From Bolinopsis microptera (Eukaryota > Ctenophora > Tentaculata > Lobata > Bolinopsidae), in assembly GCF_026151205.1 (NCBI RefSeq), contig NC_087081.1, positions 7,373,246 to 7,437,245 on the forward strand: a DNA stretch of 64,000 nt, read 5' to 3'. The notes below the pieces were generated by a model. That model made no database searches and had not been told where the DNA came from. It saw only the letters and a program-made list of their open reading frames with translations. Shown here piece by piece: positions 1-11,773 of the stretch. Numbering within the stretch: the first letter of the stretch is position 1; each line of letters opens with the position of its first letter. The position numbers were made by a program, and so were the translations under genes.

Positions 1-27
1 GAAAAAAAAGTTATCCTCATATTTTGA

Positions 28-2108
28 CAGATTGTGACAAATAGCAAACTAAGCAACGAGTCGAAATTCCTAAATCTCTAACTGCTCTCTAACGCGTGTA
101 AATAGCGTTTGTATTATTTTGGCGATGACGTCATAAAGTCCCTCTTGCGCGCAGAGTAGCTCGTGAGACTGTATTTTACAGGTAAAAAATGGACATAATA
201 CAATCTTTTCCCCCGAATAACTCGAAAAGTAAGTAATTTAGGGTACATGTTGCTTCATAAGTTGTATATAAACATGGCCATTCTGCACAATTTGCACACA
301 TTCAAAAACCTTTAGGGCTTTCATAGCCCAATTAACCAGATACCCATAGTTTTTCATGATTTCTGGAACCGAAAATCAGTTTTTCGCCAATAACTGAAAA
401 AGTAAGCACTTTAAGGCATATTTTTGTTCGTAAGTCATATATTAATATGCTAATTGCGGTTCTTTTGCATCCTGTCTGAAGACTCCATCACGATCATATC
501 GAAAATGGGCTTAGCACCACGCCCAAAATGGTTTTTGGCGAATTTATCGAAAAGTAATGATTTTAGGCCATGTGTTGCTCAATAACTCCTATATAAACAT
601 GCATATGCGGCTTCGTTCAAGCCTATTTTGAAGTCTCTACGACCTTCAGAAGCAAGGGGTCGGTTACGTTATTGGGTCAATATGGGCGTGGCCCTCCTGG
701 GTTTTCTCCACGGTCAAAAAATGTCTCCAAACGAAAATCGTTTAATCATAACTTCGGGAAGGTCTGTGAATCAGCTATTCCTTTAGTTAGGATGATAGCC
801 ATAAAAAAGGTATTTTTAGATTAAAGTGCTAGCTCATAGTTTTAGAATTGTATAGATTAACGTTGGTCATTTAGCCATCTAACAATCGATCGTGCCGTAA
901 TACAGTGGCGTAACGTTGCCTGTTGGCGCCCCCCTGCCGAAAAGGCGCCCCCCTGTTGGCGCCCCCTCTCCTTTTGGTGCCCCTCCCTAAAATTGAACAA
1001 ATTAGGCGATTTAAGAGGATACGCCGGTAAAATCTCTAAAAAAGTTTGTATCTAGAGCAAAACGCGCAGTTTTGCTAGTACTTTAGTTAAGTTTTCGAAA
1101 TTGTCCCACATTCAAACGACGATTTGGCGCCCCCTTAAGACGGCGCCCCCCTGCACAGCAGGGTCAGCGGGGCCCTTCGTTACGCCACTGCCGTAATATA
1201 TGGCCAGAGAATAATAGGGTCTTGGAAATTCTATAGTTGTTCAGTGGGTCGATCGACTGAACACGTTTGCACTTGGTATTTACTATTTAAACTTACCAGT
1301 AGTTTATTTATGTTATGCACCGATGATAATGCAATAAGGATAACAACTAGGTAAGCCGGAAGTCTAATTCAAAAAACACCTCACACCGTACACACCTCCA
1401 ATCAGTAATTTTACTATTTGGTAGACCGGGTATTTTGGCGGGAATTCTGTTCCCACGGCACTGTTCTGATAGAAGCTACTTCTACTAATGGTCCCAGAGG
1501 AACGGCCGTAAAGTAGCCAGACTTCTTGTCTCCTGTACTGGCAGACACTTGCAGATTAAAGTTAGAAATTTCGCTATGCTATAAATATAATTGCTCTCGG
1601 AATTGAACAAACTCTTACTTATCTGTATCCTTTCTAAATTCGTTAGAGTTTCATGGACTGGGGAAAAATAATCGGTACAGTCTCCCTGCTTGTGTAATTA
1701 AGCAATGAAAACAATCCACAATTATCACATATGACATAAGTTGTAATAGCAGAAACTTTCTAACCGTACATTCACCCGCCACTGTTCAAGAACCTATATC
1801 ACTGTTTAAAATCATGACGTGAGCACTGTACATCCAATCAGCTATTCCTTTAGTTAGGATGATAGCCAAAACTATAAGGATTTTGGAGAACTAGGGTAAT
1901 AGTCATAATTCTAAAATTTGAGTGAGTTACACGTGTTTTATTGACGATGATAAACATTTGTAATGTAAATTACGCTATGCAAGCGCGCACTGAGGGACTT
2001 TATGACGTCACGAGGCCACAGCTTATTATTGCAATAACACGCGTTACACGTACGCTAGAGAGTTGGTTCTTTCGGCGATACGATTCTTTACCAGTTTGTC
2101 ACAGCTGA
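28..2108. repeat. Long inverted repeat bounding a 2-kb segment (possible old DNA transposon)
   Basis: The first about 125 bases (28-152) are matched by the reverse complement of 1984-2108. The best-conserved core is 126-144 against 1992-2010 (TGACGTCATAAAGTCCCTC), with further matches around TAACGCGTGT and at the tips (CAG..TGTGACAAA). The arms are diverged, so this looks like an old element with long terminal inverted repeats. The interior has no recognisable ORF. It contains a hAT-like MITE and a 33-bp exact direct repeat (769-801 and 1836-1868). It lies in an intron or 5' flank of the SDR gene. No target-site duplication is evident. Confidence 0.45.
903..1190. mobile_element. hAT-like MITE with 8-bp TSD
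   Basis: A 288-bp element begins CAGTGGCGTAACG and ends with its complement CGTTACGCCACTG. It is flanked on both sides by the exact 8-bp duplication CCGTAATA (895-902 and 1191-1198). The interior is rich in GGCGCCCCC blocks and has no ORF. CAGTGGCGTAAC termini with an 8-bp duplication are typical of non-autonomous hAT elements. Confidence 0.88.
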
Positions 2109-2281
2109 TTTAAATCTTAGCCAAATTGGAGACTACACATTTTTCAGTTAACTGGTCCTTTAACTACTGTATTTCTCAGTTGAAACGAAGGTTATAAAGT
2201 AAATAATCGGTTAATTAACTTGACTAATTGGTTAATTACCTTGACTAATTGGTTATTTACTTTAATTACCTTTAATTTCAG

Positions 2282-5200
2282 GTAATGTTGGTACGGGAGG
2301 TTTACAAACTTACTGCTCCAGTAAAGCCGGTATTATTGGTAAGTTATTTTACCTGAGTTTATTTAGTCAGCTATTATTCATCAACCCATCATGTGACAAC
2401 TATGCGACTTAAAAATAATGTTTCGGATTTTACAATATCATTGTGACTTGTGTTAATTGCTGTGTAAATGTATTTTCCCCACGAAATAGTTTCTGGGATC
2501 CCTGAACATGTTACCTTCTCCTCCTGTAATTTATGTTACTTATTGTTTTTTTGCATAATTGTGCGCTTAAACTCCACTGCGGTTTCAAAATTATCTTTAA
2601 CAATATTTGACCAAAACCCATAATCATGGCTAGAGTGGACCGCAACAGTGTCTCTCTCTCCCATAAATTAATTTGAATAATCATCCGCAAATTCAAATTG
2701 ATACCGAGAATGAAATTACAATTCTAATTCTTTTTCTAATTCTGTACGCCCAGGTTCAAGATTAAATTCAGATATAAAGGAGGTGAATCTGTTTTTATGC
2801 CAGTATGATATGGAAGACTGCTCAAAAAGGAACTTAAAAATGAGCTATGTTAAGCAAAATATCATCATTACCATGTACATTACCATGTGCATTACCAGTG
2901 CTCCAGCATTACTAGTGCTCTGGGGGGGGGGGGGGGGGGGGCGCCAATATTCTGGGGCAGTAGGGCTTAAAACTTACAACCTTGCTTCCTGAACACAATT
3001 ACCTTAAAAGTAGCGAAACCAAATATTGCTAAATCTAGAGATATTGACTTTATTGCTGGACTGAAGTCCCTCATTACGCCTACAGTTGAACAGAAACGAA
3101 ATGACTGAACTTGAAGTGATGATGAATCTCAAAGAGACGGATGGACACTGGACAGGCAGATGATATAGAAGTTAGAAACCTGATTGATGATACAAACGAA
3201 GAGCCAATTTAAGCCAAGAGTACGAATGCCCTTATGATTTGCGGCTCATGATCGATAAGGCCCACTGTCACTCAGGCGTGTTTTTCTCGGTCGCTCGCTT
3301 TTCGAAAGCTTTGGGAAAAGCGAGCGACCGATTTCATTCTCGGTATCAATTTGCATTTGCGGACGGTTATTCAAATTAATATCATTTCCTTTTTTTGGGA
3401 AAGAGAAACACTGTTGCGGTCCACTATACCCATGATTATGGGTTTTGGTCAAATATCATCTCTTTTTGATTATCATGTCAGGATAATTTACAAAGTCGAA
3501 ATGTAAATCATAACTTCATTAATAAGGAGGTAATTTCAATGATTTCGAAACTTTACCTTTGCCTGCTGCACTACTTTCGGTGAGTCTTACTGCCTGAAAA
3601 CAGTACAGGGGCCATAATAGTATAGGGGGTAAATAGTATGGTGAGTGTTATGTTGACGGTCATGCCTGCCAGCACTGTGATTTAAAACACTAACAATGTA
3701 AAATTTCTTTAACTGGTCAGTCAGACTGTCAATACTTCATTCAGCCTAAAACTCTGTCAGCCAAAACCACTATTTAAAGCCACACTAATCAACTAAATTA
3801 GACAATTATATCTTTTAATTGACCTGTACAGTGTACATACATGTATACTTAGACACTATATTATATTCTAATAGAGTTATTTATAATTGTACTTTGTGTA
3901 GGTATATAATAAGATAATTTAGATAACTAATAAAGTTATTTATAATATTAATAAAACTTTGTGTAGACAGTAGTTATTTAGTTAATTAGTTATTTAGTTA
4001 ATTAGTTATTTAGTTATTTAGTTATTCAGTTCTTTAGTTATTTAGTTATTTAGTTATTTAGTTATTTAGTTATTTAGTTATTTAGTTATTTAGTTATTTA
4101 GTTATTTAGTTATTTAGTTATTCAGTTATTTAGTTATTTAATATAGATAACTTAGGTATTTAATGAATATAATCCTTATATTACCCAGGTTTGATGGAGT
4201 CACTCTACATGCAGCACACTGACATACACTGGTGCATTATTACCCCTTTCCTTGTTAATACTCACCTTTTTAAAGGTAAACGTTACTCTTTTAATTGCTT
4301 TCTAAAGGTTATACTATTTTAATCTTCCTTTTTGGGGTTATAATATTTTAATTGATTTTAATCGGTATTATCTTTGTTAGTTTGGGGAACCAACGTAATA
4401 CCATTTTATTGCATGTTTAGTCTTCAATTACTATTAATCTACAGAGCTTATACCGCATAATCACAATCCAAAAAGTTGTTTTAATCTTTGATTTAAAAAA
4501 AACCAACATGTCTCCGGGGCCGACAACGAAAATAGAATGAATAAAAACTAAATAATTAATATTTTAATAGCACCCTGCTGTAAGATCATGTGTGAATGGT
4601 AAGGTTATAACCTAAGAGAATAAACATGGTTTGCATATCGATAATTGAGCTAAAGATTTAAATGAGATTCCCATTACACGTATGACCCTGTAGCTTGTAA
4701 AACAGTTTAATCTCTAAACGATAATTTAACTGCTGTCGGAATACAGTGCTCTACAGCCACGTGACACGCACGTGGATGTATCTAATGTACGTGGTGTAAA
4801 CGATTTTTAAAACGTAAATAAATAGGGTAAATACTGTTAAATATTGTTAAATACTGTAAATAAATAGGGTAAGTACTGTTAAATAATATTAAGTTCTATT
4901 AAACACGTGACATTATCAAAATATCACGTGTTATATTGCCAGACAATTCATATTATTACGACATTATTCTTGTCACACAATTATTTGTGGGTTATGTTAA
5001 ACTATTTAAACCTTTTGTGGCATAATGCAAATTGTTGAGCTGCAGAATTGCCATTATACAGGTGTTACCATAAACTCATAAAGACATGCATAACATACAG
5101 GTGTTTTTATAAAGATATTATATACGGCCGTTTTTAAATAGCGATATGTTAACTTTTATAATAGTCTGCATAACGGATAGGTATTCAGCCAAACAATAAG

Positions 5201-5842
5201 TTTGCATAATATATTTGGAATACTTGGGATATTTGGACGGCAGCCTTGATCCTTGAGATGCATTATTGCGGCGATTACTTAAGAATTCAACACGTACATA
5301 GTTAATTAAAACATTCTTGTAAGCGGTGAATTTCAAAGTTGCTGATTATCTTTAATTCTTTAATTGATCCAGTTAATTTCCAGGAATGAGACACAAGTAT
5401 ATGGACTACTTCTATCCGATGCTTGATAAAAATGAGGTAACAACATTATATATAGCATTTCCTTGCAATCTAGGTAAATAATAAGATAACAGAACATCAT
5501 TAAATACAAGAGCAATACTTGATTTAATTCATTATAATTAATTGGGATGTCTTTCAGGTTTTTATCTGTGTTATCTCTTTATCTTCGTAATTTAGTTTAT
5601 GATAAGAGATATTGGTAGAAAATTCAATAAAGTTTTGATATTTAGTTATTTGGTTCAGGGTTAAAGATAAGACTTGGGCGTTGTTTTTTAACTATTCATC
5701 GTTTAGAACCTCTATTTATTTTATAATCTTCCAGGTAGCTAAAAAAGTAGTTGAAGGCATTGAATTTCAACAATGTTGCATTACACTGCCGTGGTTCTGG
5801 AATTATCTCTTCGTTTTAGTTAAAAACATATTTCCTCTGCCG
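2282..5842 (+). CDS. Short-chain dehydrogenase/reductase, retinol-dehydrogenase/SDR16C-like (3' part, 4 exons)
   Basis: Four plus-strand exons join in frame: 2282-2338, 4189-4275, 5384-5436 and 5735-5842, all with AG acceptors and GT donors (phases 1, 1, 0, 0). Exon 1 holds the SDR catalytic YxxxK as TYCSSKAG. Exon 2 gives the post-catalytic stretch ending TPFLVNTHLFKG. Exon 3 starts GMRHKYMDYFYPML. Exon 4 has VAKKVVEGIE, then LPWFWNYLFVLVKN, which resembles the membrane-associated tail of SDR16C/RDH-type enzymes. Family members oxidise or reduce retinoids or steroids with NAD(P) at the ER or lipid droplets; the substrate here is unknown. The Rossmann-fold exons are not in the window and must lie upstream of position 1. 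The stop codon is not in exon 4, so at least one further exon is needed; 13446-13538 is a phase-compatible candidate. Confidence 0.83.
2600..3470. repeat. Interspersed repeat in inverted pair, with a 16-bp perfect hairpin
   Basis: A roughly 110-bp sequence at 2600-2715 (TTTGACCAAAACCCATAATC and onward) recurs inverted at about 3328-3470, and a third copy lies at 41510-41600 on the plus strand. Between the inverted copies is a 16-bp perfect stem (3288-3303 with 3315-3330, CGGTCGCTCGCTTTTC) with an 11-base loop. The interval may be a non-autonomous element of about 0.9 kb, but no target-site duplication was found. Confidence 0.5.
2922..2941 (+). repeat. Poly-G run of 20
   Basis: Twenty consecutive G residues inside an SDR intron. 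Such a run can form a G-quadruplex and is also a common place for assembly length errors. Confidence 0.95.
3600..3690 (+). repeat. Dispersed repeat R (copy 1 of 3)
   Basis: The block AATAGTATAGGGGGTAAATA followed by a CCTGCCAGCACTGTGAT-type end recurs at 35812-35885 (plus) and about 39895-40135 (minus, with an expanded 16-bp minisatellite). It is a short dispersed family with no coding potential. Confidence 0.6.
3970..4142 (+). repeat. 8-bp microsatellite (TATTTAGT)n
   Basis: About 20 copies of TATTTAGT with minor variants, lying 46 bases upstream of the SDR exon that starts at 4189. Confidence 0.9.
4276..5383. other. SDR intron, no gene seen
   Basis: AT-rich intron with short reiterations (TAAATACTGTTAAATA type, 4805-4890) and several CACGTG or ACGTG motifs between 4758 and 4930. 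No coding exon was recognised. Confidence 0.6.
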
Positions 5843-6660
5843 GTAAGTAAATTGGTGGATGCTATTTGTCTCTGTGGTGCTCTCTGTGTTTTCTGTAGCC
5901 TTGCGGCTTGCTTTCGAGTGCAGTGATTAATTATAGTTGACGTATTCAAACACGATAGCTGTTGAAAGCTATAATAGTCCACATTCTCCAGTCGCAACTA
6001 AACGGCTGTCGCGAACGCCGAATTGAAATAATATGAGCAAAATACTCAACAGTACTTGTAAGAAAATTGTGACGCGCGCGCGCGCGTTCATACGGTATAA
6101 TAGCGGGTACCTGATTTTGTAATTATTATGGAGTCACATACTACCGTGTAGTGCTGGCCAGTGGGTGTAACCTGTAATCCTAATTTGTGCATCTGTTAAC
6201 TGCATGTTAAACATTCCCATCTTCATGTCTTAGGTTGGTTAACCCCAGAGTCTGATATACTACAGTGTACGCATTTATATATACAGTACCGTTCAAATAT
6301 TACTTATGCCATATTTATTATTAAAGACCCCCTCCCCTCTCTGTACGCCACTTTACACACAACTATTGACAGAAAATTAAACTAGCATACTGAAAACTAA
6401 CTGAACTTACAAATCTAAGAATCAGCTAGGCAGTAGAGGTCGTGACTCGTGTCCGAACTCTTATCTAGGGCGTGAGACTCTATATGGCGTCCTGGACCCA
6501 ATTCTCTAAAGGTAAAAGCAAGTTATGTAAAAGTTACCGTAAGAATCGCCTTAGCTTCACTGTAAATATAATATTATTTTCTGACTATTGTATAACGAAA
6601 ACTGTAAAAGTATCCAACCAGGATACGTGAAATTAAAACATCAGCAATATTCTTTTTGAT

Positions 6661-6666
6661 TTTATT
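6661..6666 (-). promoter_or_regulatory. Candidate polyadenylation signal AATAAA for the PAN/ricin/sushi gene
   Basis: AATAAA on the minus strand, about 220 bases beyond the stop codon at 6887. The intervening sequence is the 56-bp tandem repeat. Confidence 0.4.
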
Positions 6667-6720
6667 GCATCCAGACTTTCTTGGTAAGCTAATAGCAGCG
6701 TCAGAATTAATGGGAGTTTT

Positions 6721-6940
6721 AGTCTGGATTATTGTGGTTCATTTTGTAAAGTATGATCAGGAATAAGAGTAGTTTTAGTCAGGATTATTGTGGTTCATTT
6801 TGTAAAGTATGATCAGGAATAAGAGTAGTTTTAGTCAGGATTATTGTGGTTCATTTTGTAAAGTATGATCAGGAATAAGAGTAGTTTTAGTCAGGATTAT
6901 CGTGGTTCATTTTGTAAAGTATGATCAGGAAAATGATCAC
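6721..6940 (-). repeat. 56-bp tandem repeat overlapping the 3' end of a coding region
   Basis: Copies start at 6721, 6777, 6833 and 6889, exactly 56 bases apart and nearly identical. The copy at 6889 encodes the last residues and is next to the stop codon of the minus-strand membrane-protein gene (LYKMNHDNPD, stop); the other copies lie in its 3' UTR. Confidence 0.93.
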
Positions 6941-8107
6941 CCCAACAATGAGCAGTCCCCCAACCAAGGTAACCAAATACGCATCATCACTCGTAACCCC
7001 ATCTCTCCTCTTCTTCTGTCTCCTCTCCTTTTGTTTCTCCCTGGTGTTAACACCAACACATTCCAAACAGCCATCCTGCCACTTGTCCCCCACACAAACT
7101 GTCGTGGCTTCCACCGCAAAAGAGCGGTGTTTAATCCTGTAACCCTCGTTACATCTCACCGTTATAAGTTATAACATCACCAGATAGATATATCGGCACA
7201 GTTGAGGGAACGTCAGCTACAATGACATCGCCATTCTCAACAGGGAAGGCAGCACAATGTCCGGTAAGTTTGTCCGGGGCGGAGACCACATCGAACAACA
7301 AAGTTTGGTTTCCCGTTTGACTGGGGTTGACTGTCCACTGCTGCACTACCCTGTCATGGGTCGTCATGAAAAAACAATCAACAAGCACAGCAGAGTCCGA
7401 TGTGTGGTAGTATGAGTTACCATGGTAACTATGCTTAGTATGAGTCCAGGAAAAGTGGCGTGATCCCAGGTTCAGTGCAGGGTTGCACTGCCAGATAAAC
7501 GGACGGTGCCAGATATTTAGCTCCAGTCAGCTCCGGGAAAGGCTCCGTGGTTAAGCACATGTCCGTGTCCGGCTGCATGTGGGTCCTCCTCCGCTCCTTC
7601 CAGCACCGCAACCCACCTGTTACTTGGGACACAAGTTGTCAAAGTTAGCTCGTATCTTTGTGTTGTGGTTTCATCTACAGTAAATCCGAAGCATTTTGAA
7701 GACAACTTCTTTTTGATGTGACCACCATCTCGGAGAAAGTCAGGAAGGGTGATGCTCTCCTCCGTCTCCTTCACATGATTGATGCACATCTTCAACCCCG
7801 AGATCCAAGCTTCATCATCAATATGTTCACAAACGTGCAGGTTATAAAGGTAGCAGAGTGATTCCTGTTCGTTAAAAGCAAACAGCTCACAGGAATCAAC
7901 AAAGGAGCAATACTTCCAGCACTTCTGTGCAGTACTAGTCGTCACTCTGTGCTGGCCTTGACAGAACACGCTCTCTACAGGAATACAGTGCACGTGACAT
8001 AGGTCTGAGGGATCAGGTGTCCGCTCTGGAGCGGGAGAGGAGGATGAAGAGACTAGAATGAGAAGACAATGGAATATAACGGCTGTTTTGTGGCAAATGT
8101 TCTTCAT
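6887..8107 (-). CDS. Secreted/type I membrane protein: PAN-like, ricin-B-like and sushi domains plus TM; frameshifted
   Basis: The start ATG is at 8105-8107 with a signal peptide (about residues 1-24). Residues 37-108 form a PAN/apple-like module (CWKYCSFVDSC, then FAFN, then CYLYN). From about residue 130 a ricin-B-like trefoil follows (KCFGF, YELTLTTC, later HFSW and VQQWTV). Then comes a sushi/CCP domain (RCNEGYR, then TTVCVGDKW and CLEC), a transmembrane helix (YLVTLVGGLLIVGVIIFLI) and a 10-residue tail ending at 6887. These parts lie in different frames, so the gene is interrupted: at least one shift in 7450-7620, and a clear one at 7161-7174 where GTTATAA is tandemly duplicated. Omitting one copy leaves a continuous sushi domain. 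Either this is a decaying gene or the assembly has indel errors. It has no introns and sits on the opposite strand in the SDR gene's last intron. Domains suggest carbohydrate or protein binding at the surface. Confidence 0.7.
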
Positions 8108-8600
8108 TTTAGGAAACCTGTGAATGGTTGGGAGTAAATGTTGGGTTATCTAACAATAACTAAAAGTATATTTACATTTTATCACAAGTTTGCCAGTTAA
8201 ACCTGTAGGACAAGATAGCGGCATAAGGCGCAGCTGAGAGGGCAGTAGCAATAGAAGACAGCTGGGCAGAAACAAATCTCGCGGAATAAAATATGAATTA
8301 AACCTGCTAGTGCTAAGTAATAGAATTATAGAATGCAATCCGATCTGCTCCAAGCCACTATTGTAAACAATTCTGAGCATATCAGAAATCTGATAAAGAT
8401 TTATTTCGGGTCCTTACTATACGTCAAACTCAATAGCAAGTATTATTTGACCAAAATTAAGGGGATCTCGTAATTTGCACCATATCTTATGTTCGAGCTA
8501 CTGATCTCTTATCTTTTGTAAATTTGCGATAAGTTCAGTTTGCTGCTACAGCGTAGTTTACCTTTGCGTGTGTACTTGTACATTACTATACAAGTACACT

Positions 8601-9503
8601 ATGGCGGATGACCCAAGTTTGACCCGATCCCAGGAGTTAATCAAGGAGTTCAATTATGATGAACAGGAAGATGTGGAAGGCTGTGTTGCAAGGTGGTCCA
8701 GTCAGTTAGGAAAAGACCTGCACATGGACTACAGTGACATTGATTACGAAAGTCGTGAAAAGATCAAGACTAAGGATAAACAGACTCTGTCAGGCTGGCT
8801 TGTGAATGCAGTAGACCTTGTTCGTCGGCAGAATAGTCAGTTGTATCTCTTGAAGGAGATCATCGAGTGCTTCAAGACGGAAGCACTAGCAGACAAAGAG
8901 AAGGTGATCAGACTGCAGGGCCAACTGCTTGTGCAGAAGGATGAACAACTTCAGTTGCTTAAGACGTCTGTTGAGGAGACAGTACAAACAACGGTGGAGT
9001 CAGGGATTCAGAACTATAGTGCAGCTGTTCAACAGAACAGTGCAAGTGGTACGGTCTGTAACAGTAATATCCTGAAGAAGGTGATGAAGAGTGTGGCTGC
9101 AGAGGAGGACAGGAGCAAGAACCTGATTGTGTTTGGGCTAAAAGAAGAGGAGGAAGAACAGCTTCCAGCGCTAGTTACCGCAGTATTGGAGGAGATCGGG
9201 GAGAAACCTCACTTCGAAGCGACTAGAATCGGCTGGAAGAGACCAGGTAGTACGGCTATCCGACCAGTCAAGATCACCGTCCCAAGCTCCACAGCAGTTC
9301 ATCAGATTCTGATGAAAACAGGGAGACTGAGGCTAGTTGAGTCGCACAAAGATGTATGGATATGTCCAGACAGATCCTGCGAAGAACGAGCAACAAGGAA
9401 GCATCTGGTAACTGACCTGAAGAAGAAGAGGGCTGAACAGACTCGTCTCGACCACTATATCCGGTACGGGAAGGTATTTAGCCGTGATAAAAAGCCATCA
9501 TGA
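8601..9503 (+). CDS. LINE ORF1-like protein (solitary, intact)
   Basis: About 300 codons from the ATG at 8601; an in-frame ATG at 8568 has no family support. The middle (about residues 60-140) is predicted coiled coil, rich in Q, K and L. The C-terminal half resembles the RRM plus C-terminal domain of L1-type ORF1 RNA chaperones: RSKNLIVFGLKEEEEE, then RPVKITVPSSTAVHQILMK, then DVWICPDRSCEERATRKHLV. Such proteins bind retrotransposon RNA. No endonuclease or reverse transcriptase follows within 2 kb, so the rest of the element is missing, or this is a single-gene copy or domesticated derivative. The ORF itself has no break. Confidence 0.7.
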   Translation: MADDPSLTRSQELIKEFNYDEQEDVEGCVARWSSQLGKDLHMDYSDIDYESREKIKTKDKQTLSGWLVNAVDLVRRQNSQLYLLKEIIECFKTEALADKEKVIRLQGQLLVQKDEQLQLLKTSVEETVQTTVESGIQNYSAAVQQNSASGTVCNSNILKKVMKSVAAEEDRSKNLIVFGLKEEEEEQLPALVTAVLEEIGEKPHFEATRIGWKRPGSTAIRPVKITVPSSTAVHQILMKTGRLRLVESHKDVWICPDRSCEERATRKHLVTDLKKKRAEQTRLDHYIRYGKVFSRDKKPS

Positions 9504-11773
9504 GTTATTTATGTCTCTCGGACACTGATCAGTATATGTAGGAGTGATGAGAATTTTATGAGTTTTCGGATGTTATCTGTATTTGAGAGACAATTATATA
9601 ATTTAAATACTTTATTATTTGATTGTTTCACACTTTTCACATTTCATAATTTTATTACTAGGTGGAGGTGATGTTATTGAGACTTTGGGCGGCCATAAAA
9701 CTCCTGTTTTAAAAGTTGTTCTCTGTACTTGTTTCACTGACCCACGCTTTATAGCATTTATACATTTCGGCCCAATTTATATGTTGTTCGATTTGCTGTA
9801 CATTTGTATATTTGCTATTTTGTAAAAGTTTCAAATCAAATCATGAGTCTTTAATGCGAACCTGTGCAAAAAATGTCCCAAAAAATGATTACGTAATTTG
9901 TGAACGACCCCTTATTCAGGGCTCATTATAAATCAGGTGTCCCCTCTTAATCTAAGACTAAGAGTAAGACACCTCTAAATACTTCATTCGGTCGAAAAAG
10001 AGCACATTTTTAAAGAATCTTCCAGCTGGTGCGGAGGAACTTTAAAAGAATTAAAATGAGATGCCATCTCTAAGTCTAGAATCTTGACCCCTTGAAAAGT
10101 TTTACTCTGTTTTATGTAATTGTAAAAGAAGAAAACGGTTCAATTGTTTCTTTCTTATGTTAACATTCTGACGCTCCTTTTTAAATCAGTTATCCCATAT
10201 CGGTCCATATTTACTGTGACGGTGATCTTTGTTTTATGAATATTCAAAAGGGTGCGAGCCGCGAGGGGCCCTGTGTGACTGTGACTGTGAGTATATGAGA
10301 ATCTCGTGAGTATATGAGAATCTCGGACGCATAAAAATGAAAGATTTTATTTTATTTTTTAAGCGATAGTTTGAAACTTCAAATTCACAGCTCACAAACA
10401 AATTGAAACTCGTACAGCTTTTGAAAATAATAAATAATTCTCTGGTAATATTTAGAGAAGGATCAATATTCAAGGTAATAATACTAAATTAGAATAACAT
10501 TAACAATAACATCATTTATTTAAGTCAACAACATCATTCATTTAAGTCTTAGTCAACAGCATCATTCATTTAAGTCAACTTAGCTAACTGTTTGAAAACA
10601 CGAGTTTTTGAAAACGATCGACTTTCATGATACTTTAAGTTTAAGTCTATATATAGATTCTCAATCACAGATCTGACCCGCTGTACCTGAGGTACCGCTC
10701 AATACAAATTCAAAAGTACGTACTTACTACTTACGTTTACCTAGCTTGCTAGTCTATTTAGTATCGCTCGCTAATTCTCTCACGTGCAGAGAAGAGCTAC
10801 CTGTTCGGGAATTAGTTTGAAAAGAGCACCGCGCACAGGCAACAGGGATTGGCGAGCCAGGTAAACTTACGTATGATACCGTCAAATGCCAGAATCAGCA
10901 TCGAAAGTTACATTGAATGATGCGAATTTCACATGCGCCATACATGCTTAGGAAAAATGGACAACCATAATACGCAACCTAATCCATAATCCGTTATTGT
11001 TAACAATTCAGATGGTGCTATAATAAGAAATAAGTTAAGATCGCCGCAGAAACGTTTTCTGCGAAACGCGCGTTTTCTGAAAACCACTGAACACTGAAGC
11101 ACTGAAACTTTTCGCGATTATTAGAAGCACTATTATCCATGATTGTGATCGAAGCAAATTCTGAATTCTAAATCTATCTTGCTAATGCTATGTTGTGATT
11201 ACTTAAGACAACATATTAAAGCATATTCTGAATTCGATTTTCAATCTTGCTATGTTTTGATTACCTTGTTATTCACTTAAATTATTACAGCATATTCTCA
11301 TATTCTCTCTTGCTGTGTATTTAGCTGATTTGTTGTAGAGTTATACAGTGCTTCTTTATAAACACAGCTATACTGCAGTACCAATACCTCTGCAGGTAAT
11401 CCGCTTTGCTGAAGATGTGTTTGATGTGAGATTATCGTTCCTTTTGCACCACTTGCGCGGAAAACAGCGGGGGAATTCTGAATCTGAGCATTCCGAAACA
11501 GAACAATCTCAATCTGATTGAAATGAAACTGAAAGTGACAACACAAAATCTCTTTGTGAACCTCAAAGGCTTTCTTTTAATTTTAAAGTACAGATTATCT
11601 TCAATGCTTTAAGTTTATTGACTCTGTGGATGTTATGAATATCATTCATGCATTCTTTTAAAAGTTTAAAGTTTAAATTGAACTAACTGTGATTAGCATT
11701 GCTTTGGTGGGGGTAGCTTGAAACATCAAATATAATATAATATAATAATTATATATATTTATAATAATTATGA
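9504..11773. other. No gene seen; short tandem duplications
   Basis: This may include LINE 3' sequence up to about 9850. Further on are GTATATGAGAATCTCG twice (about 10290-10325) and three copies of a roughly 25-bp unit containing AACATCATTCATTTAAGTC (10508-10580). A 17-bp motif TGTGAACGACCCCTTAT near 9897 recurs at about 15071. No credible ORF was found. Confidence 0.5.

Noticed and set aside
3520-3577. Exon-like stretch between CATGTCAG and TTTCG/GTGAGT
   Set aside because: Open and with splice-like ends, but it does not fit the SDR sequence, and the flanking SDR exons already join in phase without it.
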